Below, in pieces: positions 16,087 through 24,401 of a stretch of DNA of 28,028 bases. The stretch is taken from the NCBI RefSeq assembly GCF_916715725.1, contig NZ_CAKAPD010000018.1, positions 1-28,028 on the forward strand. Direction: 5' to 3'. Within the stretch, counting starts at the first letter, position 1; the number at the start of each line of letters is the position of its first letter. Source of the DNA: an uncultured Rothia sp. GTDB taxonomy: Bacteria > Actinomycetota > Actinomycetes > Actinomycetales > Micrococcaceae. Below the pieces are notes generated by a model, which made no database searches, was not told the DNA's origin, and was given only the letters and a program-made list of their open reading frames with translations. Position numbers and translations under genes: made by a program.

Positions 16087-17337
16087 TTAGCGTGCCTCAT
16101 CGCGGATGGGGTTCGCAGCCTTCGCTGCCTTCGCCAGCTCAAAACGGACGGCGCGCAGGGCGGTTGCCGCCATGACGCGCACACCAATGCCGATTGCCTG
16201 CTCGCTCGGGGCGTAATCGCCCTGGTGCAGATCGTAGGTGGGGTCGCCGGGGGCGCGGGTACCCAGGCGGAACATGGAGCCGGGAACTTCCTGCAGCATC
16301 CATGCGAAGTCTTCGCCGCCCATGGATTGCTCGACCAGCACGATGGAGTCCTCGCCCAGCTCAGCGCGAGCCGCGTTCTCCAGCATGGTGGTTTCCAGAT
16401 CGGTGTTCACGACCGGGGGCACGCCGCGGATGTGCTCCACTCGCGCCTTCACGCCGAAGGGTACGGCAACCTGCTCGATGACTTCATCCAGCAGGTTGCC
16501 CGCCTGGCGCCACACCTCAACGTCCAGGCAGCGCATGGTGCCTGCCAGGTAGCCCTCGGCGGGGATAGCGTTGGGAGCAACGCCAGCACTGACCTGACCC
16601 CATGCCACCAGCACGCCTGAACGCACGTCGGTGCGGCGGGTCAGTACGGCGGGAACCTGCACAGCAATCTGACTCATCGCGTAGATGAGGTCCTCAGTCA
16701 GGTGCGGGCGAGAGGTGTGGCCACCGTGACCGCTCAGGTGAATCTTCACGGTGTCGGAGGCGCTAGTAATCGCACCGATGCGGGTACCAATCTGGCCCAG
16801 GTCCACCTTCGGGTCGCAGTGCAGGGCAAAGGCACGCGGGATGTCCTTCAGCAGACCCTGCGAAATCATCTGCACCGCGCCACCGGGAAGCTGCTCCTCG
16901 GCGGGCTGGAAGAGAATACGGACGCTACGACCCAGCGGGGTCTTCTCGTTCAGTTCGTGCAGTGCCAGAGCCACGCCGAGCATGACGGTCTGGTGAATAT
17001 CGTGGCCGCAGGCATGCATCACACCGGGCACGGTGGAGGCGTAGGGCAGGTCGGTCTGCTCAACAATGGGCAGAGCGTCAATATCGGCGCGCAGAGCCAG
17101 GGCGAAGGGGCCGCTTCCAATGTCGACGTAGCAGCCGGTTCCTTCGCAAGCGACCGGGTTCATGCCGGCTTCTCGCAGTCGATTCATGAGGCGCTCAGTG
17201 GTCGCCACCTCACGGAAGGAAAGCTCCGGGTTAGCGTGCACTTCGCGGCGGAACTGCACGAGGGTACCCATCATGCGCTCCACCCAGTCATCAAAGACGG
17301 GGGTGGACAAATCGTAGCGAGAATTAGCAAAAACCAT
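16087..17337 (-). CDS. M20 family amidohydrolase/metallopeptidase
   Basis: From the ATG at 17337 the protein has 416 residues and matches the M20D amidohydrolases that release amino acids from N-acyl or hippurate-like conjugates. Metal-site motifs are HACGHDIH (Cys110, His112), PAEEQ (Glu147, Glu148), HCDP (His173), and GGEDFAWML (340-348). The dimerisation domain starts near SGHGGHTSRPH (202-212). No signal peptide is seen, so it is cytoplasmic. No Shine-Dalgarno is present; TATTCT ends 7 nt before the ATG, which suggests a leaderless transcript. A GTG at 17361 in the same frame is possible but gives a less typical N-terminus. The natural substrate cannot be told from sequence. Confidence 0.9.
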   Translation of the reverse strand: MVFANSRYDLSTPVFDDWVERMMGTLVQFRREVHANPELSFREVATTERLMNRLREAGMNPVACEGTGCYVDIGSGPFALALRADIDALPIVEQTDLPYASTVPGVMHACGHDIHQTVMLGVALALHELNEKTPLGRSVRILFQPAEEQLPGGAVQMISQGLLKDIPRAFALHCDPKVDLGQIGTRIGAITSASDTVKIHLSGHGGHTSRPHLTEDLIYAMSQIAVQVPAVLTRRTDVRSGVLVAWGQVSAGVAPNAIPAEGYLAGTMRCLDVEVWRQAGNLLDEVIEQVAVPFGVKARVEHIRGVPPVVNTDLETTMLENAARAELGEDSIVLVEQSMGGEDFAWMLQEVPGSMFRLGTRAPGDPTYDLHQGDYAPSEQAIGIGVRVMAATALRAVRFELAKAAKAANPIRDEAR

Positions 17338-17344
17338 ACACAGT

Positions 17345-17350
17345 AGAATA
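17345..17350 (-). promoter_or_regulatory. -10-like hexamer of a leaderless promoter (M20 gene)
   Basis: TATTCT on the minus strand is followed by exactly 7 nt and then the ATG, so transcription would begin at or beside the start codon. Confidence 0.5.
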
Positions 17351-17505
17351 ACGCCGCACACCGAGGTTTACCTACCTACTCCCCCTTTCTGACAGCCCTC
17401 GAGAATATCTATGACTTTATGACAGATTGTGAAGAGTTTTTGTGTGCCCCGGAGCCCCGAAAATGCTCTACTCAGCCTTTTCAGCCGGGCCTTTTCTGTC
17501 AAACA

Positions 17506-17542
17506 ATTCAAGCCGCCACCCGGTGTGGGTGACGGCTTGAAT
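17506..17542 (-). terminator. Terminator after sdhB
   Basis: A 16-bp stem, attcaagccg-caccc with gggtg-cggcttgaat, has one mismatch and a short loop. On the minus strand it is followed by TGTTTG. It lies about 37 nt past the sdhB stop codon. Confidence 0.8.
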
Positions 17543-17578
17543 CGTCAATGCTGTATCAGCTGATACCGCGTGCTCAGA

Positions 17579-18367
17579 TTAGAGCGAGCGGCTCAGGATT
17601 GCCTGCTTCACCTCAGCAATAGCCTTGGTGATCTGGATGCCACGGGGGCAAGCCTCGGTGCAGTTGAAGGTGGTACGGCAACGCCATACGCCTTCCTTAT
17701 CGTTGAGGATCTCCAGACGCAGGTCGCCTGCATCGTCGCGCGAGTCGAAGATGAAGCGGTGCGCGTTCACGATAGCGGAGGGACCGAAGTACTGACCGTC
17801 GGTCCAGAAGACCGGGCAGGACGAGGTACATGCTGCACAGAGGATGCACTTGGTGGTGTCATCGAAACGTGCACGGTCCTCAATGGTCTGCAGGCGCTCA
17901 CGCTCAGGCTCGTTCGAGTCGTTGATGAAGAACGGCATGATTTCGCGGTATGCCTGGAAGAAGGGCTCCATGTCAACGATGAGGTCCTTTTCGCAGGGCA
18001 GACCCTTGATGGGCTCAACGGTAATCGGCTTGGACAGGTCAAGGTCCTTCAGCAGGGTCTTGCAAGCCAGGCGGTTACGGCCGTTGATGCGCATTGCGTC
18101 CGAGCCACAGATACCGTGTGCACAGGAGCGGCGGAAGGAGACGGAGCCGTCTACTTCCCACTTGATCTTGTGCAGGGCATCGAGCACGCGGTCGGTGCGG
18201 TACATGGTCAGCGGGAATTCGTCCCAGTATGCCTCGGAGGAAACTTCCGGGTTGTAGCGGCGAATCTTGATGACCACATCGTACGTGGGGATGGAATCGG
18301 AGTCGCCGCCGGTCATACCCTCAAACAGCTTGACGGATTCCGGTTCGGGGAGTTCGTTTTCAGCCAT
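17579..18367 (-). CDS. sdhB: Succinate dehydrogenase iron-sulfur subunit
   Basis: From the ATG at 18367 the protein has 262 residues. The [2Fe-2S] site is CAHGICGSD plus LAC (Cys82, Cys87, Asp90 and Cys102; Asp takes the third position as in E. coli SdhB). The [4Fe-4S] and [3Fe-4S] sites use CILCAACTSSCP (174-185) and CRTTFNCTEACP (230-241). It passes electrons from the FAD of SdhA to quinone at the membrane anchor. The start lies one base after the sdhA stop codon (TAA-A-ATG), so translation is probably coupled. A longer frame reaching back to 18448 overlaps sdhA and was not used. Confidence 0.97.
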   Translation of the reverse strand: MAENELPEPESVKLFEGMTGGDSDSIPTYDVVIKIRRYNPEVSSEAYWDEFPLTMYRTDRVLDALHKIKWEVDGSVSFRRSCAHGICGSDAMRINGRNRLACKTLLKDLDLSKPITVEPIKGLPCEKDLIVDMEPFFQAYREIMPFFINDSNEPERERLQTIEDRARFDDTTKCILCAACTSSCPVFWTDGQYFGPSAIVNAHRFIFDSRDDAGDLRLEILNDKEGVWRCRTTFNCTEACPRGIQITKAIAEVKQAILSRSL

Positions 18368-18368
18368 T

Positions 18369-20132
18369 TTAGTACTTACGCTCCTTCGGCTCGTAGCGGG
18401 TGTAGACAACGGGCTTGGTTTCGAATCGCAGGCCCTTGACACCCTCAAACTCGGATTCGGGGTCGAGGTAGACCATCGAGTGCTTCATGAAGTTGACGTC
18501 GTCACGCTTGGGGAAGTCCTCGCGGTAGTGACCACCACGGGATTCCTTACGGTGCAGCGCGCCAACGGACATGACCTTTGCCAGCTCAATCAGGAAGCCG
18601 AGCTCGACAGCCTCGAGCAGGTCGAGGTTGAAGCGCTTGCCCTTGTCCTGGATGGAGATGTTCTTGTAACGCTCTTCCAGTTCAGCAATGGTTGCCAGTG
18701 CTGCGCGGATGGTCTCGTCGGTACGGAACACCTGCATGTCAGCTTCCATAGCCTTCTGCAGGTCTGCGCGGATAGCGCCGACCTTCTCGGTGCCCTTGCC
18801 TTCGAGGATGCCGTTGAGCATGTTCAGAACGCGATCTGCTGCGTCGTCCGGAACGGGTACGAACTCAGCAGATGCTGCGTACTCTGCAGCCTTGCGGCCT
18901 GCACGCTTACCGAACACGTTGATGTCCAGCAGGGAGTTGGTGCCCAGACGGTTTGCACCGTGGACGGACACACAAGCGACCTCACCAGCTGCGTAGAGGC
19001 CGGGGATGGTCTCCTTGCTGTTGTGGTAGACCTCGGTCTCGTTGTTGGTGGGGATACCGCCCATTGCGTAGTGCGCGGTGGGGAACACCGGGATGGGCTG
19101 GTGGTGCGGTTCCACTGCCAGGTAGGTACGAGCGAACTCGGTAATATCGGGCAGCTTCTCGTCGATGTGGGAGGGCTCCAGGTGGGTCAGGTCCAGCAGC
19201 ACGTAGTCCTTGTGGGGACCGCAACCGCGGCCTTCGCGCACCTCGTTTGCCATTGCACGTGCCACGATATCGCGGGGTGCAAGGTCCTTAATGGTGGGTG
19301 CGTAGCGCTCCATGAAGCGCTCACCGTCAGCGTTACGGAGAATACCGCCTTCACCACGAGCACCCTCGGTGACGAGAATGCCCAGGCCAGCCAGGCCGGT
19401 CGGGTGGAACTGAACGAATTCCATGTCCTCCAGGGGCAGGCCTGCGCGCAGTGCGATAGCCATGCCGTCACCGGTGAGGGTGTGCGCGTTGGAGGTGGTC
19501 TTGAAGATCTTGCCACAACCGCCGGATGCGAAGATCACGGACTTAGCCTGGAAGACGTGAACCTCGCCGGTTGCCAGGTCGTAGGAGACGACGCCGGCGG
19601 GGCGGGGCTTGCCCTCTTCGTCCTTGACCAGGATTAGGTCGAGAACGTAGAACTCGTTGTAGAACTCCACATTGTGGCGAACGCAGTTCTGGTAGAGGGT
19701 CTGCAGAATCATGTGGCCGGTACGGTCAGCTGCGTAGCATGCACGGCGCACAGCGGCCTTACCGTGGTCACGGGTGTGGCCACCGAAGCGGCGCTGGTCG
19801 ATGCGGCCTTCGGGGGTTCGGTTGAAGGGAAGACCCATCTTTTCCAGGTCGAGCACAGCGTCGATAGCTTCCTTAGCCATGATTTCTGCTGCGTCCTGGT
19901 CAACCAGGTAGTCGCCACCCTTGACGGTGTCAAAGGTGTGCCACTCCCAGTTGTCCTCTTCAACGTTAGCCAGAGCGGCGCACATGCCACCCTGTGCCGC
20001 ACCGGTGTGGGAGCGGGTGGGGTATAGCTTGGTCAGTACCGCGGTGCGAACTCGCTGACCGGCCTCAATGGCGGCACGCATACCTGCGCCGCCGGCACCG
20101 ACGATCACTACATCGTACTTATGTACCTGCAT
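18369..20132 (-). CDS. sdhA: Succinate dehydrogenase flavoprotein subunit
   Basis: The 587-residue flavoprotein oxidises succinate to fumarate in the citric acid cycle and respiratory chain. The FAD-binding GAGGAG is at residues 12-17 and the covalent flavin site is His42 in SHTGAAQGGM. Active-site blocks HPTGL, ARGEGGILRN and TAHYAMGGIPTN are intact. Length and ending (RYEPKERKY) are typical of the E. coli-like enzyme. The upstream ribosome site is weak (AGAAAG). It is third in the sdhCDAB operon, 51 nt after sdhD. Confidence 0.98.
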   Translation of the reverse strand: MQVHKYDVVIVGAGGAGMRAAIEAGQRVRTAVLTKLYPTRSHTGAAQGGMCAALANVEEDNWEWHTFDTVKGGDYLVDQDAAEIMAKEAIDAVLDLEKMGLPFNRTPEGRIDQRRFGGHTRDHGKAAVRRACYAADRTGHMILQTLYQNCVRHNVEFYNEFYVLDLILVKDEEGKPRPAGVVSYDLATGEVHVFQAKSVIFASGGCGKIFKTTSNAHTLTGDGMAIALRAGLPLEDMEFVQFHPTGLAGLGILVTEGARGEGGILRNADGERFMERYAPTIKDLAPRDIVARAMANEVREGRGCGPHKDYVLLDLTHLEPSHIDEKLPDITEFARTYLAVEPHHQPIPVFPTAHYAMGGIPTNNETEVYHNSKETIPGLYAAGEVACVSVHGANRLGTNSLLDINVFGKRAGRKAAEYAASAEFVPVPDDAADRVLNMLNGILEGKGTEKVGAIRADLQKAMEADMQVFRTDETIRAALATIAELEERYKNISIQDKGKRFNLDLLEAVELGFLIELAKVMSVGALHRKESRGGHYREDFPKRDDVNFMKHSMVYLDPESEFEGVKGLRFETKPVVYTRYEPKERKY

Positions 20133-20183
20133 GATGTTCTTTCTGTGTTTTAGATGTTTTCGTTTGTCTCGGATACGTCGCCG

Positions 20184-20669
20184 TTAGCGTGCCGAGCAGA
20201 AGCTGGGAAGCAGATTAGCCGCTGCGCCCGAGGGGCAGGGGTCGAATGCGAAGATGGTGAGGGTACCAACCAGCAGGACGAATGCGCATGCTGCGAAGAG
20301 GATGACCTTCAGCCAAACGCGCAGGCGGTCCTTCTCTGCGTAGTCATCGATGATGACGCGGATACCGTTAGCACCGTGCAACATAGCCAGCCAGAGCAGC
20401 AGCAGGTCCCAGACCTGCCAGAAGGGGTTCGCCCACTTGCCGCCCACGAAGCCGAAGTCGATGGCGTGGATGCCGTCGCCGACCATGAGGTTGGAGAACA
20501 GGTGACCGAAAATCAGCACGACGAGTACGACGCCGGACAGGCGCATACCCAGCCAAGCGAACATCTCAAAGTTGTTGCGCTTGGAGGAGGAGCGGTTGTA
20601 CTTCACACCGTCGATGCGGTTGTCACGCAGACGGGGTACATAGGTGCGGGGCTTAAGCGGAGTAGCCAT
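20184..20669 (-). CDS. sdhD: Succinate dehydrogenase membrane anchor subunit
   Basis: The 161-residue protein has three membrane helices at about 37-58, 84-103 and 118-142. His56 and His98 (LAMLHGANGIRV) are candidate haem or quinone-site residues. It anchors SdhAB and helps bind quinone. It starts 3 nt after the sdhC stop codon. The tail is rich in Ala and Cys. The name follows from position and topology. Confidence 0.9.
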   Translation of the reverse strand: MATPLKPRTYVPRLRDNRIDGVKYNRSSSKRNNFEMFAWLGMRLSGVVLVVLIFGHLFSNLMVGDGIHAIDFGFVGGKWANPFWQVWDLLLLWLAMLHGANGIRVIIDDYAEKDRLRVWLKVILFAACAFVLLVGTLTIFAFDPCPSGAAANLLPSFCSAR

Positions 20670-20672
20670 AGT

Positions 20673-21131
20673 TTAGTGACCTCCCATGTGCGAGAAAACG
20701 ATCGGCAGGTGACGTGCTGCGAAGCCAGCAACGGTGATTGCCCAGAGGAAAAGCACAACCCAGAGAATCTTGATGTGCGTGTAAGTTGCCTTCTGGCTGA
20801 TTTCGACGTTGCCGTCCTTGTTCTTCGCCTGGATGTGCTCCACGTGTGAGTTGGTTGCCTTACCCCAGAAGTCAATGAGGATAATGCGGATACCGTTGAA
20901 CGCGTGGTAGACGATGGCGGCGACAAGCGCGGTCTCACCCAGACCCATGATGGGGTTCTTGTACAGGCTCAGTACGCCGTTGTAGGCCTCCGGGGAGATA
21001 CGCACGACGGCAGTATCCAGGATGTGTACAAGAAGGAAGAAGAAAATCGCGATACCGGTAATGCGATGAGCAACCCAGGACCACATGCCCCAGCGGCCGC
21101 GGTAGAGGGTTCCTTTAGAACCATTCAACAC
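20673..21131 (-). CDS. sdhC: Succinate dehydrogenase cytochrome b556 subunit
   Basis: The 152-residue protein carries the SdhC signature HRITGIAIFFFLLVHILD (22-39), with His36 as likely haem ligand, and a second His76 in VYHAFNGIR. Three membrane helices lie at about 16-42, 62-86 and 120-140. The start is GTG, with a perfect AGGAGG 7 nt upstream. It is the first gene of sdhCDAB. Confidence 0.94.
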   Translation of the reverse strand: MLNGSKGTLYRGRWGMWSWVAHRITGIAIFFFLLVHILDTAVVRISPEAYNGVLSLYKNPIMGLGETALVAAIVYHAFNGIRIILIDFWGKATNSHVEHIQAKNKDGNVEISQKATYTHIKILWVVLFLWAITVAGFAARHLPIVFSHMGGH

Positions 21132-21367
21132 TGAATAACCTCCTGCTGCGACGGCGAGCTTCCGGGTTCTGAGGGGTCATTGTGACCCTCAGCTTCCGGG
21201 CACAGCTGTGTGCTCACCGACTGCTTTTGTTCGTCTGTTACTTCCAAGATATCAGGTAAATTCACAGCTTATTGACACCCTGTTTAGGGAATTTTTACAG
21301 GTTCTAAAAGTGAATTAGGGCATGTTTTTATTACCATATCGCCTACTTCCCTGTGTTTGTGCGGAAC

Positions 21368-21386
21368 TTACCTTAACCTAACCTCA
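21368..21386. promoter_or_regulatory. Partial DtxR/IdeR-like box
   Basis: TTACCTTAACCTAACCTCA matches the 19-bp actinobacterial iron box TTAGGTTAGSCTAACCTAA at 15 positions or so. The right half is nearly perfect, but the left half has CC where GG is required. It may be a weak or chance site. Confidence 0.25.
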
Positions 21387-21464
21387 AACATCGCCTAAAT
21401 GAGAGCCGCCTGACACTTTTTTGTTAAAACCTAAAAGAATTCGATATATGACAAATTGACCCGC

Positions 21465-21470
21465 TATTCT
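21465..21470 (+). promoter_or_regulatory. -10-like hexamer of a leaderless promoter (manC)
   Basis: TATTCT is followed by 7 nt and the ATG of manC. No Shine-Dalgarno is present between them. Confidence 0.5.
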
Positions 21471-21477
21471 TGAAGCG

Positions 21478-22587
21478 ATGAATACTGCACTCACTCGATT
21501 CCGCCCGCTCATTCCCGCCGGCGGTGTTGGCTCGCGTTTGTGGCCCCTGTCCCGCGCGCACGCCCCGAAGTTCCTGCTCGACCTCACCTCGTCGGGCAAT
21601 TCTCTGCTGCGTGACACCTACGACCGTCTCATCGATCTCAGCAACGGTTCCGTCATGGTGGTTACCGGCACTTCGCACGCCAATGCGGTTACCCAGCAGA
21701 TTCCTGAACTGCGGGCCGCTGACCTGGTACTGGAGCCCTCCCCCAAGGATTCGGCTGCAGCTATCGGCTTGGCTTGCGCCATCATCCACCGCCGCGAACC
21801 GGACGCTATCATCGGCTCCTTCGCAGCTGACCACGTCATCAGCCCGGTGGACGAGTTCCAGCGCGTGGTGACCGAGGCTGTCATCACCGCGGCAACCGGC
21901 AAGATTGTCACCATCGGCATTACCCCCACCGAGCCCTCCAGCGCGTTTGGCTACATTCATGCCAGCGAGCCCCTGGGCATCGAGGGTGCTCCCAATGCAC
22001 ACGCAGTGGACACCTTCGTGGAGAAGCCGGACACCGCCACCGCACAGAAGTACCTGGACTCCGGTGAATACACCTGGAACGCAGGCATGTTCGTGGCACC
22101 TGCCGCCCTGATGCTCAAGCACCTCGAGGCGAATGAGCCTGAGCTGTACGCAGGCATTATGGAGATTGCTAACGCGTGGGACACCCCCGAGCGCGAGGCC
22201 GTTATGGAGCGTGTCTGGGAGACCCTGCCGAAGACCGCTATTGACTACGCCGTGGCTGAGCCCGCAGCGGCAGCAGGCGACGTCGCCATGGTTCCCGGCT
22301 CCTTCAGCTGGGACGACGTTGGAGACTTCGACGCTGTGGCTCGCCTGAACACCGAGAAGAGCGGCGAAGAGCTGACCATCCTCGGCGAGAAGGACAACGT
22401 CATTAACCACGGTTGCTCCGGCATTATTGTCGCGAACACCGAGCGCAAGATCTCCGTGATTGGCTTGGACGATATCGTTGTGGTTGACACCCCCGATGCT
22501 CTGCTGGTCGCACCGCGTTCCAAGGCACAAGCTGTCAAGGATGCTGTGGGCGAGATTAAGGCGCGAGGTCTGAACAACCTCCTCTAA
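21478..22587 (+). CDS. manC: Mannose-1-phosphate guanylyltransferase
   Basis: The 369-residue protein makes GDP-mannose from mannose-1-phosphate and GTP. The pyrophosphorylase signature PAGGVGSRLWPLSRAHAPKF occupies residues 13-32. Other landmarks are SFAADHVI, a TFVEKPD block with the mannose-1-phosphate-binding Glu-Lys, NAGMF, and SWDDVGDF. It has only the nucleotidyltransferase and short left-handed helix part; the isomerase domain of bifunctional ManC/AlgA is absent. GDP-mannose feeds lipoglycan and other envelope glycans. The gene appears monocistronic, with a strong terminator. The ATG lacks a Shine-Dalgarno. Confidence 0.93.
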   Translation: MNTALTRFRPLIPAGGVGSRLWPLSRAHAPKFLLDLTSSGNSLLRDTYDRLIDLSNGSVMVVTGTSHANAVTQQIPELRAADLVLEPSPKDSAAAIGLACAIIHRREPDAIIGSFAADHVISPVDEFQRVVTEAVITAATGKIVTIGITPTEPSSAFGYIHASEPLGIEGAPNAHAVDTFVEKPDTATAQKYLDSGEYTWNAGMFVAPAALMLKHLEANEPELYAGIMEIANAWDTPEREAVMERVWETLPKTAIDYAVAEPAAAAGDVAMVPGSFSWDDVGDFDAVARLNTEKSGEELTILGEKDNVINHGCSGIIVANTERKISVIGLDDIVVVDTPDALLVAPRSKAQAVKDAVGEIKARGLNNLL

Positions 22588-22641
22588 ATTTTTAGCCCTG
22601 AGTAGGTACATGAGCCTTACTCGAGCGAAAGATACCTCTAG

Positions 22642-22684
22642 AAACCGGCTCTCTTCTTTTTCGGAAGGGAGCCGGTTTTCTTTT
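22642..22684 (+). terminator. Terminator after manC
   Basis: A 15-bp stem, aaaccggctc-cttc with gaag-gagccggttt including one wobble, has a 7-nt loop and is followed by TCTTTT. It is 55 nt past the manC stop codon. Confidence 0.9.
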
Positions 22685-22730
22685 GCCCTAATGGGTCATT
22701 TTGCGGGCGGTTTCAAGACTTTTACCTAGT

Positions 22731-22802
22731 GGGGCGCGGCAGGATACTCCCCTGCAGCTGGGCAGGGGGAAGAATGTCTTATGCGCCCCGTGCAGGTTGC
22801 AC
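22731..22802 (+). other. Structure-rich segment between manC and aztD
   Basis: An outer 7-bp stem (ggggcgc 22731-22737, gcgcccc 22783-22789) encloses an 8-bp hairpin (22748-22769, loop agctgg). A tight hairpin gtgca-ggt-tgcac follows at 22790-22802. It could be a small RNA or a leader element. I do not recognise a riboswitch class in it. Confidence 0.35.
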
Positions 22803-22840
22803 TTCCAGAGCCTGATACGAGCCAAGGATCAACCACTATA

Positions 22841-22853
22841 GAGAACCATTCTC
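22841..22853. promoter_or_regulatory. Zur-like inverted repeat upstream of aztD
   Basis: GAGAACCATTCTC is a perfect 5-3-5 inverted repeat. On the other strand with flanks it reads TGAGAATGGTTCTC, close to Zur boxes of the TGAnAATnnTTnTCA type. It lies just upstream of the presumed -10 element, a repressor position. Confidence 0.5.
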
Positions 22854-22857
22854 ATGT

Positions 22858-22863
22858 TAGTCT
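22858..22863 (+). promoter_or_regulatory. -10-like hexamer of a leaderless promoter (aztD)
   Basis: TAGTCT is followed by 6 nt and the ATG at 22870. No Shine-Dalgarno is visible. The Zur-like repeat ends 4 nt before it. Confidence 0.4.
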
Positions 22864-22869
22864 TGGTGC

Positions 22870-24255
22870 ATGCACATGACCCGTAAGTTTTTCCTCACCC
22901 GCGCCGGTGCACTCGGCGCTGTAGCCGCACTCGCCCTGACCGCATGCGGCTCCCAGACCACCCAGACCGGCCAGAATACACAGACCAGCCCCAGCGCCTC
23001 CACCTCCGCGAGCGCAACTCCCGCCCCCATCACCGAAGGCAAGGGCGCGGCAAGCCGCGTCGCCATCACCTACGACGGCGGTGTGCTCGTCTATGACGCC
23101 AAGGACATGAAGCTGCTCGCAGACATCCCCAAGGAAGGCTTCCTGCGCCTCTCTGACGCTGGCGATAACCGCCACCTCGTCGTTGCAGACGGCAACAGCT
23201 ACACCTTCCTGGACACCGGCGTATGGTCCGTAGCGCACGGCGACCACTCGCACTACTACACCACTTCCCCGTCGCTGTCTTCGCTGTCTCTGGCGGCTGA
23301 CCACACCGGTCACGTCATCAAGGACAACGGCAAGGTCGCGGCATTCGCTGACGGCACCGGCTCCTTCGCCGTGTACGACCCGGCGAAGCTGACCCACGAC
23401 AAGCGCACCGCCTCCTCCCTGGAGACCACGACCGTCACCCTGCCGAAGCCGCACCACGGCTTCGCAATCCCGCTGCCCAACGACCAGTACCTGGTAGCAG
23501 TCGGCGACTCCAAGACCCGCACCGGTGCCGCCGTTGTGGACGCGCAGGGTAAGACCGTAACCGAGAGCCCCGCATGCCCCGGCGTTCACGGTGAAGCCAT
23601 CGCCAAGGACGGTGCATTCACCATCGGTTGCACCGACGGCGCACTGGTCTACAAGGACGGCAAGTTCACCAAGATCACCAACCCCGAGGACCCGTACTCG
23701 CGCTCCGGTAACCAGGCTGGCAAGGCTGACTCCCAGTACGTTCTGGCGGACTACAAGACTGACAAGGACGCTAAGCTGGAGCGCCCCGAGAAGTTCTCTA
23801 TTATCGACACCGTTGCGGCGACCCGCACCGTCTACTCCCTGCCTTCTGGCGTGAGCTACACCTTCCGTTCGCTGGCTCGTGGCCCTCAGGGTGAGGCTCT
23901 GCTGCTGACCACCGACGGTAAGCTGCGCGTCTTCGATCCGGCGACCGGCACCGAGCTGGGTTCCGTACAGCTCATGGAGGCGTGGACCGAGTCTGAGACG
24001 TGGCAGGACGAGCGTCCGGCACTGTGGGTGGACGGTAAGACCGCCTACGTGACCGATCCGGCGACCAAGAAGCTCATTGCGGTGTCCCTGTCGAACCCGG
24101 CAGCACCGAAGGAGCTGATGAGCGTGGAGCTTCCGAAGACCCCGAACGAGATCCTGGGTGTTTCTTCTGCGAACGCTGCACCGGTTGAGGCTGAGGCACA
24201 CGGATCTGCGGCGCACGGCGCTGCTTCCTCCTCGGCTTCTGCTGACGCACACTAA
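22870..24255 (+). CDS. aztD: Zinc metallochaperone lipoprotein, AztD type
   Basis: The 461-residue protein starts with a lipoprotein signal ending LTAC (lipid-attached Cys26), then a Thr/Ser-rich linker (27-55). A seven-bladed beta-propeller of the YncE/AztD kind follows. AztD hallmarks are present: HGDHSHYY (123-130), PHHGFAIP (194-201), and CPGVHGEA (236-243) with a second Cys254, plus the DERPALWVDGKTAYVTDP block. AztD binds zinc in the periplasm-equivalent space and hands it to the solute-binding protein AztC of the AztABC importer. The tail (440-461) is rich in Ala, Ser and His. No aztABC gene lies in the window, so the importer must be elsewhere. An alternative start is the Met at residue 3. 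Confidence 0.87.
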   Translation: MHMTRKFFLTRAGALGAVAALALTACGSQTTQTGQNTQTSPSASTSASATPAPITEGKGAASRVAITYDGGVLVYDAKDMKLLADIPKEGFLRLSDAGDNRHLVVADGNSYTFLDTGVWSVAHGDHSHYYTTSPSLSSLSLAADHTGHVIKDNGKVAAFADGTGSFAVYDPAKLTHDKRTASSLETTTVTLPKPHHGFAIPLPNDQYLVAVGDSKTRTGAAVVDAQGKTVTESPACPGVHGEAIAKDGAFTIGCTDGALVYKDGKFTKITNPEDPYSRSGNQAGKADSQYVLADYKTDKDAKLERPEKFSIIDTVAATRTVYSLPSGVSYTFRSLARGPQGEALLLTTDGKLRVFDPATGTELGSVQLMEAWTESETWQDERPALWVDGKTAYVTDPATKKLIAVSLSNPAAPKELMSVELPKTPNEILGVSSANAAPVEAEAHGSAAHGAASSSASADAH

Positions 24256-24331
24256 TCCGGCGAGTCTGGCGAGCCTCACGAGGGCCACTCCCGCTATGGT
24301 TCTCACGCTGAAGCAAACCTAGCGAAAACAT

Positions 24332-24374
24332 AAAGAGAGATGCGACCGATAACCTATCGGTCGCATCTCTCTTT
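24332..24374. terminator. Bidirectional terminator between aztD and the 2H phosphoesterase
   Basis: A perfect 20-bp stem, aaagagagatgcgaccgata with its complement, surrounds a 3-nt loop (acc). The terminal AAAGAGAG/CTCTCTTT arms provide A and T tracts for both convergent genes. Confidence 0.92.
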
Positions 24375-24401
24375 GTGCATGCAGGGTTTATGCGCCAGCT
24401 A

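Larger units (their letters stand above)
21132..21477. other. Divergent promoter region, sdhCDAB and manC
   Basis: These 346 bases separate two divergent units and hold no gene. Seen inside are a small hairpin ccct-gttt-aggg followed by ATTTTT (about 21279-21295), a partial DtxR/IdeR-like site (21368-21386), and the leaderless -10 of manC. Confidence 0.6.

Noticed and set aside
18267..19637. 456-codon plus-strand frame opposite sdhA
   Set aside because: It is antisense to an unmistakable sdhA and has no recognisable protein features.
22731..22802. Known riboswitch or SRP RNA
   Set aside because: I looked for cobalamin, TPP, c-di-AMP, manganese, fluoride and guanidine consensus blocks and the SRP helix 8 motif and saw none of them.
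22852..24306. 484-codon minus-strand frame opposite aztD
   Set aside because: It is Arg/Gly/Val-rich shadow sequence. AztD on the other strand has a lipobox and conserved metal motifs.
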